DNA from: a bacterium
GTDB lineage: Bacteria; Oederibacteriota; JAAXVQ01; JAUVAV01
DNA: 64,000 nt
Direction of reading: 5' to 3'
NCBI GenBank assembly: GCA_021108215.1
Contig: JAIORK010000026.1
Span: forward strand, 103,397 to 167,396
The position numbers were made by a program, and so were the translations under genes. Under the pieces are notes generated by a model. It was not told where the DNA came from and did not search any database. It was given only the letters and a program-made list of their open reading frames with translations. Below are positions 1 to 7,739 of this stretch, piece by piece. Position 1 is the stretch's first letter; each line of letters opens with the position of its first letter.

Positions 1-590
1 CAAGGTTGTCTGGTTGCCGTAGCCGTCTGAGTTCTTGTTATTGTCCGTGTTGCTGAAATAGTTGCGGTTGGAGATGTGGTTGCGGTGGGTGTAATGGTCG
101 CAGTCACTGTTGTTGTCGATGTCGGCGTAAACGTCCCGCTTATCGTTGGTGTTAATGTAACTGTTGCCGTAGGTGTTTCGGTTACAAATGGTGTTTCTGT
201 CGCAGTATAATTCGGGGTTGCGGTTGATGTTTCCGTCACTGTCCATGTTGGCGTTTCAGTGACAAACGGTGTTACTGTCGACGAGGGGGTGGATGTCTGC
301 GAAAAAACAGGAGTTGCTGTTGGTGTCACAGTCGGCGTTGGGCTGGGTGGAATCGGATGTAAAAACCCTGCATGCAAACTGTAATTACTTGATATTACCG
401 TACCTTGCCCGCTCTGGCCAATGGCTGCTAATTCATCATAATTGGTCGAAGTTGTGAATCCACCGCCACTATCAATAACATCATCAATACCAGTATAATT
501 GGTGGATGAAAAATTACTGTGACTGCTTGCTGTTAAGGGCGCCATCATACTAAGGAGCATGATGATGACCATCATCATAGGCTTATGCAT
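1..590 (-). CDS. Secreted protein with Thr/Pro-rich linker (C-terminus outside window)
   Basis: An open frame runs from an ATG at 590 to the left edge of the window without a stop (about 196 residues). An AAGGAG box sits about 9 bases before the ATG. The start is a Met-rich hydrophobic signal peptide (MHKPMMMVIIMLLSMM...), followed by a short globular part containing SSTNYTGIDDV and SSNYSLHAGF. From about residue 80 the protein is almost pure Thr/Pro/Ser/Val/Ala, with repeated TPT, TATP and TETP units. The layout (signal peptide, small domain, TP linker) matches the gene at 61800-62390, where the linker leads into a C-terminal FlgD/Por-like domain, so the missing end may carry a similar module. 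Probably exported; function unknown. Coding is certain, the family is inferred. Confidence 0.75.
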   Translation of the reverse strand, partial: MHKPMMMVIIMLLSMMAPLTASSHSNFSSTNYTGIDDVIDSGGGFTTSTNYDELAAIGQSGQGTVISSNYSLHAGFLHPIPPSPTPTVTPTATPVFSQTSTPSSTVTPFVTETPTWTVTETSTATPNYTATETPFVTETPTATVTLTPTISGTFTPTSTTTVTATITPTATTSPTATISATRTITRTQTATATRQP

Positions 591-607
591 AAGCTTTGCT
601 CCTTTAT

Positions 608-1879
608 TTAGAATGACGTTACTCGTGTGCCGTCACTATGCTGATTATCAATACCATGTTCTCCAGTACCCGGTGCTGTCCAGAGTGGAGGATTGCCGCT
701 ATTAGCGTCAATAATATCTTTATTAATTGTACCATCCATAAAAACATTATAACTAACCTGAGCTATACCTGATCCTGACAAACCAATACCATACGAAGGT
801 CCTGGTCCTGCCACACCGGTGGTAACATAACGAATGGTGTTTTCAAGAATAAAACAATTGAGCATTGCTGCTCCATTATCACTAATGCCATAGGAACCCA
901 TCGTGCCGGAGGAGCCCATCAATGCATGGTTTAAATTAATAACATTGTCTTCAATTCTGGATTCAGACATGCCGTCCGTCATTATCCCCTGAGCTGACAT
1001 GGGACCATGACCTATCATATGATTTTCCATAACTTCACAAAAAGATGCATTGCTCATATCAATTATCGGCACAGGACATGAAGCCACAACTTTAACTTCC
1101 CTGACATAGCATTCCATAGCACTATTCATATTAATAACTGTGGAAGAATCAAAAGTACAATTTATAAATAATGCTTCCAAAGCCCTGCCAACTCCTGCCA
1201 TACCAATACCACCGGTTCTTAATTCTGTTGCATCCCAGCCCTGACCGCGCAAAGTAACATAGTCAGGTATCACAATAGTACCACCGCCGCCGGTTGTACC
1301 TGGTTCTATAAAATCACCGGCTTTTACTTCTATTACCCATGGTGTATCAGCTGATGGCGTGGGTGACAAAGCACCCTGCGCTGTATAACCGCCCACACCA
1401 AGCAGCATATCAATGGCACGACTGGCAGTCGTGGTATCGCCGCCGTGATGCGCAACAGTCAACACCTGACGATGAACAACATTAAGCGTAGACATGGCAT
1501 AAGCGCCGCATACCAGGCTATGACGAGGTGACATGGTCTCCCAGGCACCAGCACCGGTGTGATCCACCCGGATTTCCAGAAATAAATTTTTACGCATGGC
1601 AAGCTTAATTGGCATTGGCACTGTACCCTGACCTAATATAATATTAAAAATACCATTAATAACCGGAACACTATTATGCGTTTCCGACCACAAAATATTT
1701 CCGCCGGTTAAGGCGTCATATATCACAAATCTTAAATTTTTGGTTCCATTTAACGGACTACCTCCGCTATCTGTCAGCTGACCTTGATAACTCATGGTTT
1801 GGTTAATATCGGAAAAACCAGGTACAGATATCGCAACTGCCGCAAATAATAACAAACTGATTAAAACTAGTCGTTTCAT
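608..1879 (-). CDS. Secreted right-handed beta-helix protein with N-terminal 'YQG' domain
   Basis: 423 residues with a signal peptide (MKRLVLISLLLFAAVAIS) and a strong AAGGAGGGG box just before the ATG. Residues about 28-130 match the recurrent bacterial surface module that begins MSYQGQLTDSGGSPLNG and ends in a pattern like MSPRHSLVCGAYAMST. The gene at 60982-61779 carries the same module. The rest is rich in Asn, Gly, Ser and short beta strands (EDNVINLNHALMG, ISDNGAAMLNCFILENTI), typical of a parallel beta-helix of the pectate-lyase/NosD type, although no catalytic motif is recognisable. The protein is probably a surface or extracellular fibre component. Lies 17 bases upstream of the partial gene at the left edge and may be co-transcribed with it. 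Confidence 0.75.
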   Translation of the reverse strand: MKRLVLISLLLFAAVAISVPGFSDINQTMSYQGQLTDSGGSPLNGTKNLRFVIYDALTGGNILWSETHNSVPVINGIFNIILGQGTVPMPIKLAMRKNLFLEIRVDHTGAGAWETMSPRHSLVCGAYAMSTLNVVHRQVLTVAHHGGDTTTASRAIDMLLGVGGYTAQGALSPTPSADTPWVIEVKAGDFIEPGTTGGGGTIVIPDYVTLRGQGWDATELRTGGIGMAGVGRALEALFINCTFDSSTVINMNSAMECYVREVKVVASCPVPIIDMSNASFCEVMENHMIGHGPMSAQGIMTDGMSESRIEDNVINLNHALMGSSGTMGSYGISDNGAAMLNCFILENTIRYVTTGVAGPGPSYGIGLSGSGIAQVSYNVFMDGTINKDIIDANSGNPPLWTAPGTGEHGIDNQHSDGTRVTSF

Positions 1880-2004
1880 TTCCCCTCCTTTTATTTATCC
1901 AGCATTATTTCAGAGTATGTTTAAGACGACTCCTTTTATCAAACAGCTTGGTCATCAGAAATCAATCCCTTCACCAACACATCATCGTATTGCATTATCA
2001 CATG

Positions 2005-2032
2005 GAGCCCCACGGGCAAGCCCGGGGGGCTC
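2005..2032 (-). terminator. GC-rich hairpin downstream of the lipoprotein gene
   Basis: The arms GAGCCCCACGGGC and GCCCGGGGGGCTC pair over 13 bases with a single mismatch and an AA loop, 60 bases past the stop of the lipoprotein gene at 2092. There is no U-tract on either strand, so this is a stable hairpin that may stop or protect a transcript and not a canonical intrinsic terminator. Confidence 0.35.
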
Positions 2033-2091
2033 TGTGGAGCGGGATTAAAAACAACAACCAAACCATGATCCGACCTATGCTTTAAAAACAA

Positions 2092-3117
2092 TTATTCGAT
2101 CTCACCAATGGTTTTCCGGAATTTTGTCACTAATTTAACCGACGTTTCATCAATAAGCCCGCGCAATGCTTTATACGCGTAACCTTTGGAATCTTTCAAA
2201 TCAACTTCATTTGTCGTTTTCAGGTCTTTTAATTTTAAATTTCTCCGATTGGCTTTTTTAGGGTCCTTGGGGACCACCACCATAATCGGAATACTTCCTT
2301 TGGTGGGTGATAAATCATCAAATCCCGGCCAGCCTAAATCCGCCACAATTTCCCCGTTTTTATCAATTAGCATCAATGTTGGATTCAAGCGAATCGTACC
2401 ATTGGTTCGTCGGGTTTTAATATTAACCACATTGACACCCTTCACATGTTTGAAAGCGGCAGCTTTATTCCAAACCACGAACATGCCGTCCAAACCGGTT
2501 TGTTGACAGGCATACGCAACGGAATCCAACATCACCTGCTTCATTTTATTTTTATTATTCTTTGCAGCATTTCCATAAGAGACTTTTTTGACTGTCACCC
2601 CTTCGGCATCATCTCTAAATAAATGGTACGTAACATTGGCACATCCTCGGGCAGCTAATTGATTCCCGGTTTTTTTAACATAATCATCCTTAAACGTATT
2701 AATCAATACTTCTTCGGTGCTCCCGCCTTTTTTACCCATCAAACGCAACATCATGGCAGATGCGGCTGCTTGACCGGCATTTTTCTCCAACATCTTCTTC
2801 ATGACCGGAGAATTTTTAAAATCAGTAATACTGCGTAAACTGGCATGGCTTTGATACTGCTGTCTGGGTATATATTGAAAACTGGTAATGCTACTTAAAG
2901 CTTGATCATATTGCTTCAATGCGTAATCAGCAGCTTTTTGCGTAATTGCCTGATTATTGGCTGAGGGTTGTCCCATTTTATCCATGGTGACTGCACAAAG
3001 ACCTACTTTTTTCAAATTGGATAATGCAGCTTGATTGACTCGCGTAGTTGCACAACCTGATACGACCAACATGCTTACTGTAATTAAAACACCAATAATC
3101 CATTTTGCTTGTAACAT
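2092..3117 (-). CDS. Lipoprotein, member of a three-copy divergent family
   Basis: 341 residues. I chose the ATG at 3117 because an AAGGGGG box lies 8 bases upstream and it begins a proper lipoprotein signal (MLQAKWIIGVLITVSML, lipobox VSGC). The longer frame from 3168 adds 17 residues with no membrane signal. After the lipidated Cys comes a short linker, then LKKVGLCAVTMD, which looks like the first beta strand of an alpha/beta domain. Later come LDGMFVVWNKA and a strand-turn NPTLMLIDKNGEIV, and the end is helical. The same order occurs in the genes at 14117-15016 and 62642-63385, suggesting one fold (perhaps of the LpoB/CsgG kind, a guess). Function unknown. It is unusually rich in Lys and Asn. 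Confidence 0.7.
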   Translation of the reverse strand: MLQAKWIIGVLITVSMLVVSGCATTRVNQAALSNLKKVGLCAVTMDKMGQPSANNQAITQKAADYALKQYDQALSSITSFQYIPRQQYQSHASLRSITDFKNSPVMKKMLEKNAGQAAASAMMLRLMGKKGGSTEEVLINTFKDDYVKKTGNQLAARGCANVTYHLFRDDAEGVTVKKVSYGNAAKNNKNKMKQVMLDSVAYACQQTGLDGMFVVWNKAAAFKHVKGVNVVNIKTRRTNGTIRLNPTLMLIDKNGEIVADLGWPGFDDLSPTKGSIPIMVVVPKDPKKANRRNLKLKDLKTTNEVDLKDSKGYAYKALRGLIDETSVKLVTKFRKTIGEIE

Positions 3118-3309
3118 TTCCCATCCCCCTTTTAATTTGTCCAACCGCCATCTATTCGACAGATACAAAATTAAAATCTTTCACCAATTTTATCATACGC
3201 CATCCGACTCAGGGAAAAAAGCTGCACCGGATTTACAAGAGCCAGCTTTTTTTTGTAATCGTAAATGACGGGTTGGTTATTCACATCACCTTGACTTTAA
3301 TAAAGCGCT

Positions 3310-5493
3310 CTAAAAACGATAACCGAATTGTATTTCACTAATATAGTCTTCCCGATAAAAAGTTTTTAAAAAATTCAATTCCAATGGTCCAATGGGTGTC
3401 ATCCATCCAAAACTCAAACCATAGCCACCGGCAAGTTTTTCTAAATTACTTATTTTTTCCAGCCTATTGCTTGCAACAGCATCATAAACAGATAATCGAA
3501 AGTAAAGGGTTTCCCATACTTTAAATTGAACTGAGGATTCAAAAAAAGCGTGATTTTTAATGGCCTCTTCTGTTGCATAAAATTTAAGTGCCGGTATTTG
3601 ACGCTGCCTGGAAAAAAAAGAAACTGCTAAATAATATAAATCACCTTCAGTGACAGGGCTATTTCCTATGGCTGAGAAGTAAAACAGGTTCTTCCAGGAA
3701 AATCCGGCAGGTAAAGGAATAATGAATTGCCCTTTAGCATCGAGTTGTCCAAATACTCTATTAGAATTTTCAAAATCATTAAATAGTTTTAAATAGCCAT
3801 CCAACTGAAAACCCCGCGAAGGAAAAAAAGAGCGATTTAGAGTATTCACATTAATATAAGCAAAAACATCACTATAATTCACGAAATGGGTGCTGAAATT
3901 ACTGCCAACCAAAGGTTCAATGAGTGCTTTTTCTCTGGCAATACCAAGCCCCAAAGCAATTGAATTCCATAAATACATCTCCGTATAAATTTCACCTACG
4001 AAATCCGAAAAAACGAAGAGACCGTTAATTTTACCGTCCAAGGCATAAACAGACGTTTTTTCTTGATCGTACCTTAAATTAAGCCCAAAACCAAAACCGG
4101 GATTCCAGCCCAATTTATATAAATAACCCAATTCAATCGCCGGATTTTCACTTAACCGGCCGTCAAGCTTTGTAATTGATCCACTGCCCAATCGATTTAA
4201 AAAAGTCAGATTTAATAAGAGTGATGACTTAAATTCTGAATTATAGCTAAATCCAAATTGAAAAACATCCTGGTCTAATTCATTTAAAAAAAGCTGCAAT
4301 ATTTCTTCTTTATCTTCCGTGGGTGTTAAAACATAATGAACGCTTTTGAAATAGCCCGTACCGAAAATATTTTGAATATTTTTATCCAATTGCTCAGCTG
4401 TTATTTCTTGACCGGGTTTAATCCCCAGCGGACCGCGGACCATGGCATGGGATGAGCGCCCCAAACCAATCAATTCCACTTTTTTTATAACCGCCGCATC
4501 ATCCGGGCGGGATATTTTTTGTGGCCGAAATTGCGTTTGCAAAGCGAGGGATTTTTTTATGGCGCGCAGCTGGATGATCGCTCTCCGGGCAGCTTCTTCG
4601 CCGCGCATAATCAGTTCTGAAGCAGCCGCAAAACTGCTCGAACGGTAACCCTTCATATCCGGTTGGATCAAAACACGGCACTGTTCCCGCTCTGCTGTGG
4701 ATTTGGACTGCTCAAGTATGGACATGGATTGTTCAAGAATTTTACCCAAATCATCCAGTTCATCTTTTTGATAAGTGAAACTCCCTACATCAACACCGAT
4801 GACAATATCCGCACCCATGGCCAAAACATCGGTCACCGGTAAATTCCTGGCCACACCGCCATCAGTTAATAATTGCCCGTCCCGTTCTATAGGTGTAAAA
4901 GCCGCCGGGATGGACATACTGGCACGCAGTGCTGTTACCAAATCTCCTTTGCTCATCACATGGGCTTCTCCGGTGACCAGGTTCGTTGCAATGCATCGAA
5001 AAGGAATGGGGAAATCATCAAAATCCCTGATATGGCGACTATGCCAGGTAAGTCTTGCGAGTAAGGATTGAATATTATGTCCAGTTACAACACCTACCGG
5101 TAAACCAATCCGCCAATTTTTAATCGGCAGGGTAACGAAATATTTTGTATCCTGATATTTGTCAGTAAGTAATAAATTACGGAAGGGTCGCTGATCATTT
5201 AATAAATGATCCCAATTCTGAGAGATGACGATGGTTTCGATTTCTTGGGCAGTATATCCAATTGCATACAAGGCGCCAATAAGACTACCCATGCTGGTCC
5301 CTGTAATATAATGGACGGGAATCTGTTCTTCTTCCAACACTTTTAAAACACCGATATGCGCCAAACCCTTGGCACCGCCGCCGCTTAAAACCAAGCCGAT
5401 TTTCGGATCATCTGTTGAAAAAACCGGTTGCGCACTTACCAATAGAGCGCCAAAAAAGAAAAAGATCAAAGACAGACCTAATCGATTCGTCAT
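3310..5493 (-). CDS. Patatin-like phospholipase fused to POTRA and Omp85-type barrel (PlpD-like)
   Basis: 727 residues, the usual length for type Vd autotransporters of the PlpD kind. Signal peptide 1-25. Patatin domain about 31-320: oxyanion loop SGGGAKG (37-43), nucleophile elbow GTSMGS with Ser67, and the catalytic Asp211 in TDGGVARNLP. A single POTRA-like segment follows at about 330-410 (VELIGLGRSSHAMV... PGQEITAEQLDKNI). The remainder has alternating strands and ends FGYRF, as expected of a 16-stranded surface-antigen barrel. It should hydrolyse phospholipids or lysophospholipids at or outside the outer membrane; whether the lipase part is released cannot be told. Monocistronic by position, with repeats downstream of its neighbour. 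Domain call is firm; the physiological substrate is not known. Confidence 0.92.
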   Translation of the reverse strand: MTNRLGLSLIFFFFGALLVSAQPVFSTDDPKIGLVLSGGGAKGLAHIGVLKVLEEEQIPVHYITGTSMGSLIGALYAIGYTAQEIETIVISQNWDHLLNDQRPFRNLLLTDKYQDTKYFVTLPIKNWRIGLPVGVVTGHNIQSLLARLTWHSRHIRDFDDFPIPFRCIATNLVTGEAHVMSKGDLVTALRASMSIPAAFTPIERDGQLLTDGGVARNLPVTDVLAMGADIVIGVDVGSFTYQKDELDDLGKILEQSMSILEQSKSTAEREQCRVLIQPDMKGYRSSSFAAASELIMRGEEAARRAIIQLRAIKKSLALQTQFRPQKISRPDDAAVIKKVELIGLGRSSHAMVRGPLGIKPGQEITAEQLDKNIQNIFGTGYFKSVHYVLTPTEDKEEILQLFLNELDQDVFQFGFSYNSEFKSSLLLNLTFLNRLGSGSITKLDGRLSENPAIELGYLYKLGWNPGFGFGLNLRYDQEKTSVYALDGKINGLFVFSDFVGEIYTEMYLWNSIALGLGIAREKALIEPLVGSNFSTHFVNYSDVFAYINVNTLNRSFFPSRGFQLDGYLKLFNDFENSNRVFGQLDAKGQFIIPLPAGFSWKNLFYFSAIGNSPVTEGDLYYLAVSFFSRQRQIPALKFYATEEAIKNHAFFESSVQFKVWETLYFRLSVYDAVASNRLEKISNLEKLAGGYGLSFGWMTPIGPLELNFLKTFYREDYISEIQFGYRF

Positions 5494-5567
5494 GAGAAGT
5501 CTTTCGTTCCTTTCCGGCGCCTGATGATTGTTTTCCTTGCTAGTGATTCTGCTGCCCCCCTAAAAAA

Positions 5568-5655
5568 TCATTGCGAGCGAGCGGAGGGCGCGTGGCAATC
5601 TCATTTCATCCTTATAAAATCAAGATTACTTCGTCGCTATCGCTCCTCGCAATGA
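5568..5655. repeat. MITE-like intergenic repeat with terminal inverted repeats
   Basis: An 88-base element whose ends, TCATTGCGAGCGAGCG (5568-5583) and CGCTCCTCGCAATGA (5641-5655), are near-perfect inverted repeats. The interior contains a second partly symmetric pair (GTGGCAATCTC / CAAGATTACTTCGTCGC). No open frame. It sits between two minus-strand genes. From memory this class of sequence is common in intergenic regions of unrelated bacteria; a copy count in this genome would be decisive. Confidence 0.6.
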
Positions 5656-5709
5656 CAGCAAAAGGAGATTTTGCAGCAAAAACACTAGTTACTATCCCCG
5701 GAATCACTT

Positions 5710-6954
5710 CTAAAAACTGTACTTTATTTTAGCATAAACCATATCATTGTCATCATATTGCCCGAAATTGCCTTCACTCCCAATAAAAATATTGGCACCC
5801 AGCAGCAATTCAAATCCATCGACCAAAGCATAAGTGATTTTGGGACGAATCAGGGCATCGGAATTATTCAGTCCAATGTATGAAAACAATTCCAATCGCA
5901 GCGTTTCCCGCAGAAAATCTTTGCTCGCCAGAAAAGTCATCGTATTCTCAAATTCATCATTCGCTATGGCTTCATCATACTGCAAAATTGCCTGCTGAAC
6001 AAATTGGGCGCTAAACCGCACGTCCCACATTACAAAATCCAATCCTACCAAATAATGAATATAGTCTTTCCGTACCGTGCCATCAATAAGTGTCATATCT
6101 TCTGAATTGAAATATTTATCGTGATAATAGGCTCCTTCTCCGCGCACTATAAAGCCACCCAGCGCGGTGCTGAAACTACCGCCCCCCAATCCCAGACGAT
6201 GATGCCTCGGTGTGACGGTTATCCCTGCCAGTTGAAATGTCACAGGATCAATGGTTTTTGTAATGTGCATCGTCGGATCATCGTCCCACATGTATCCACC
6301 CATAATTTCAAAATCAATCGCAGATGTGATAATTGAATATTTTGCAAACACCTCACTATTTTCCAATGCCGCGCCAACTTCTTTTTGACTATAATCAAAG
6401 GATGGTGACACGGGAAAATCCAATCCCGGGAACCAGATGGAACCTTCCCCAGGCATTTGAGTCGAAGTAAACATCGGGTTCCATACAAATTCAATGGTAT
6501 TGTCACCTAAATAATAATCGGCCTTTAGGGCTGTAATACCCATACGAATTTCGTCAAAATCACGCAACAAAAATTCACTTAAATCTTTGGGAGAAACAAT
6601 ATCGGTGATAAACACACCATCAGCCTTTCCCCAAATAATTTGCTGCTTTCCCAGGCGTAAATCTATTGAGTCAAAAAAGATATCCACATATGCTTCACGT
6701 AACCCGATTTCCATTTCCTGATTGGGATACTGATAAATATAAGGATTTGCTTTGAAAGCCACCTTTTCTTTACTCTGTTCAATGTTCAAATTAAATGTGT
6801 TTTGAACAATGGGATACTCATTGTCGCCGGTTAACAGCATTCCGGTATAATTGCGCACATAACCCGACCAATTCAGCGATTGCGCCGCTGCCCCGCTTAT
6901 GAAAACTAACAGCGCAAGAACACCCCCGAATAGTCCGAAATACAACGTTCTCAT
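5710..6954 (-). CDS. Outer-membrane beta-barrel of RND operon (DUF1302-like porin)
   Basis: 414 residues with a signal peptide (cleavage near AAAQS, about residue 25) and alternating aromatic/polar strands ending KIKYSF, the classic outer-membrane barrel C-terminus. The segment LRLGKQQIIWGKADGVFITD followed by SPKDLSEFLLRDFDEIRMG resembles the conserved 'RxGrQ..WG' block of DUF1302-type barrels that commonly accompany MMPL/RND transporters. Its ATG overlaps the stop of the LolA-like gene (ATGA), so translation is coupled. It is likely the outer-membrane exit or acceptor of the system formed with the two upstream genes. Substrate unknown; the family name is by pattern recognition only. Confidence 0.75.
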   Translation of the reverse strand: MRTLYFGLFGGVLALLVFISGAAAQSLNWSGYVRNYTGMLLTGDNEYPIVQNTFNLNIEQSKEKVAFKANPYIYQYPNQEMEIGLREAYVDIFFDSIDLRLGKQQIIWGKADGVFITDIVSPKDLSEFLLRDFDEIRMGITALKADYYLGDNTIEFVWNPMFTSTQMPGEGSIWFPGLDFPVSPSFDYSQKEVGAALENSEVFAKYSIITSAIDFEIMGGYMWDDDPTMHITKTIDPVTFQLAGITVTPRHHRLGLGGGSFSTALGGFIVRGEGAYYHDKYFNSEDMTLIDGTVRKDYIHYLVGLDFVMWDVRFSAQFVQQAILQYDEAIANDEFENTMTFLASKDFLRETLRLELFSYIGLNNSDALIRPKITYALVDGFELLLGANIFIGSEGNFGQYDDNDMVYAKIKYSF

Positions 6955-7739
6955 TTCAAACCTCTTTTCATCATTCGTTCCGTAAACTTGTTCGCCGAAA
7001 GTCCTGTGTCCAGTTTAACATTATCCAGTTCCATTTTTGTCGTATGGTCTTTCTGAACATTACGCATTTCACTTGCCAGTATTGTCCAATAGCTCCCGAT
7101 TTTATCATATTTTTTTACGGTCAGTGTTTTCAGCAATTCACCGTCTTCATCATAAAAATCTTTTTTAAGACTGATCCATTTGTCTTTAATGATCCAGGAA
7201 ACAGTCCGCGAGTACATATACTCTTCATTTTTGGAAATACTTTCCACAACATAGCAATCTTCATCCCCCGTTTTTTCCTCACGCACCAGTTTATGGGTAT
7301 CATCGGTCGGATAGCGATCACCCAAATCATCATACGTGAAATCAGATCCCATAAAATAATCACTGGTACTGTCACTGGAAATGCGTTTTACTTTTTTCAA
7401 AGCCGGCAGATAAATCCACTGATCATCATTTTTGCCGGCCTCGTCGTAGCCCCAATTCATGAAAGAAGTGTTGCGCACATCCGCCGGCGAAACAAAAAAC
7501 ATGATTTTCTTTTCCATTTTTCCAAAATCCTTAATAAACTGTTTAATTTTTCTCACGCGTTGATCACCACGGGAATTAATAAGCGACATGGTCAGATCAC
7601 CTTGCATGTCATTACCGGTTTCGCGATTGTAAACATTTTCAATAATCTTCAAGCCGCTTATTTTTTCTTGCGAAAGCCCCAGCGTCGGCACAATGATTAA
7701 CAGTGCCATTACCATGAGTAGTGTTCTTTTAATAATCAT
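6951..7739 (-). CDS. LolA-like periplasmic protein (outer membrane lipoprotein-sorting family)
   Basis: 262 residues with a signal peptide (MIIKRTLLMVMALLIIVPT). The body reads as the LolA_like family (PF17131): NVYNRETGNDMQGDLTMSLIN, then KIMFFVSPADVRNTSFMNW, DDQWIYLPALKKVKRIS and GSDFTYDDLGDR, motifs typical of the group found next to MMPL transporters. The fold is an open beta barrel that carries a lipid or other hydrophobic ligand across the periplasm. It overlaps its neighbours by four bases on both sides (ATGA), linking RND pump, carrier and outer-membrane barrel in one translational unit. This is not the housekeeping LolA, since no LolB or LolCDE is nearby. Confident on family, uncertain on ligand. 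Confidence 0.88.
   Translation of the reverse strand: MIIKRTLLMVMALLIIVPTLGLSQEKISGLKIIENVYNRETGNDMQGDLTMSLINSRGDQRVRKIKQFIKDFGKMEKKIMFFVSPADVRNTSFMNWGYDEAGKNDDQWIYLPALKKVKRISSDSTSDYFMGSDFTYDDLGDRYPTDDTHKLVREEKTGDEDCYVVESISKNEEYMYSRTVSWIIKDKWISLKKDFYDEDGELLKTLTVKKYDKIGSYWTILASEMRNVQKDHTTKMELDNVKLDTGLSANKFTERMMKRGLK

Noticed and set aside
1..330. Regularly repeated GT/AC-rich DNA suggesting a CRISPR array or microsatellite
   Set aside because: The periodicity is that of Thr-Pro codons in an open reading frame; units are degenerate and there are no spacers.
1794..2048. 84-residue plus-strand open frame over the GC hairpin
   Set aside because: Partly antisense to the beta-helix gene, no signal or known family, and its end simply reads through the hairpin.
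7044..7700. 218-residue plus-strand open frame
   Set aside because: Lies entirely antisense to the LolA-like gene; its sequence (repeated I, F, H) is the mirror of that coding pattern.
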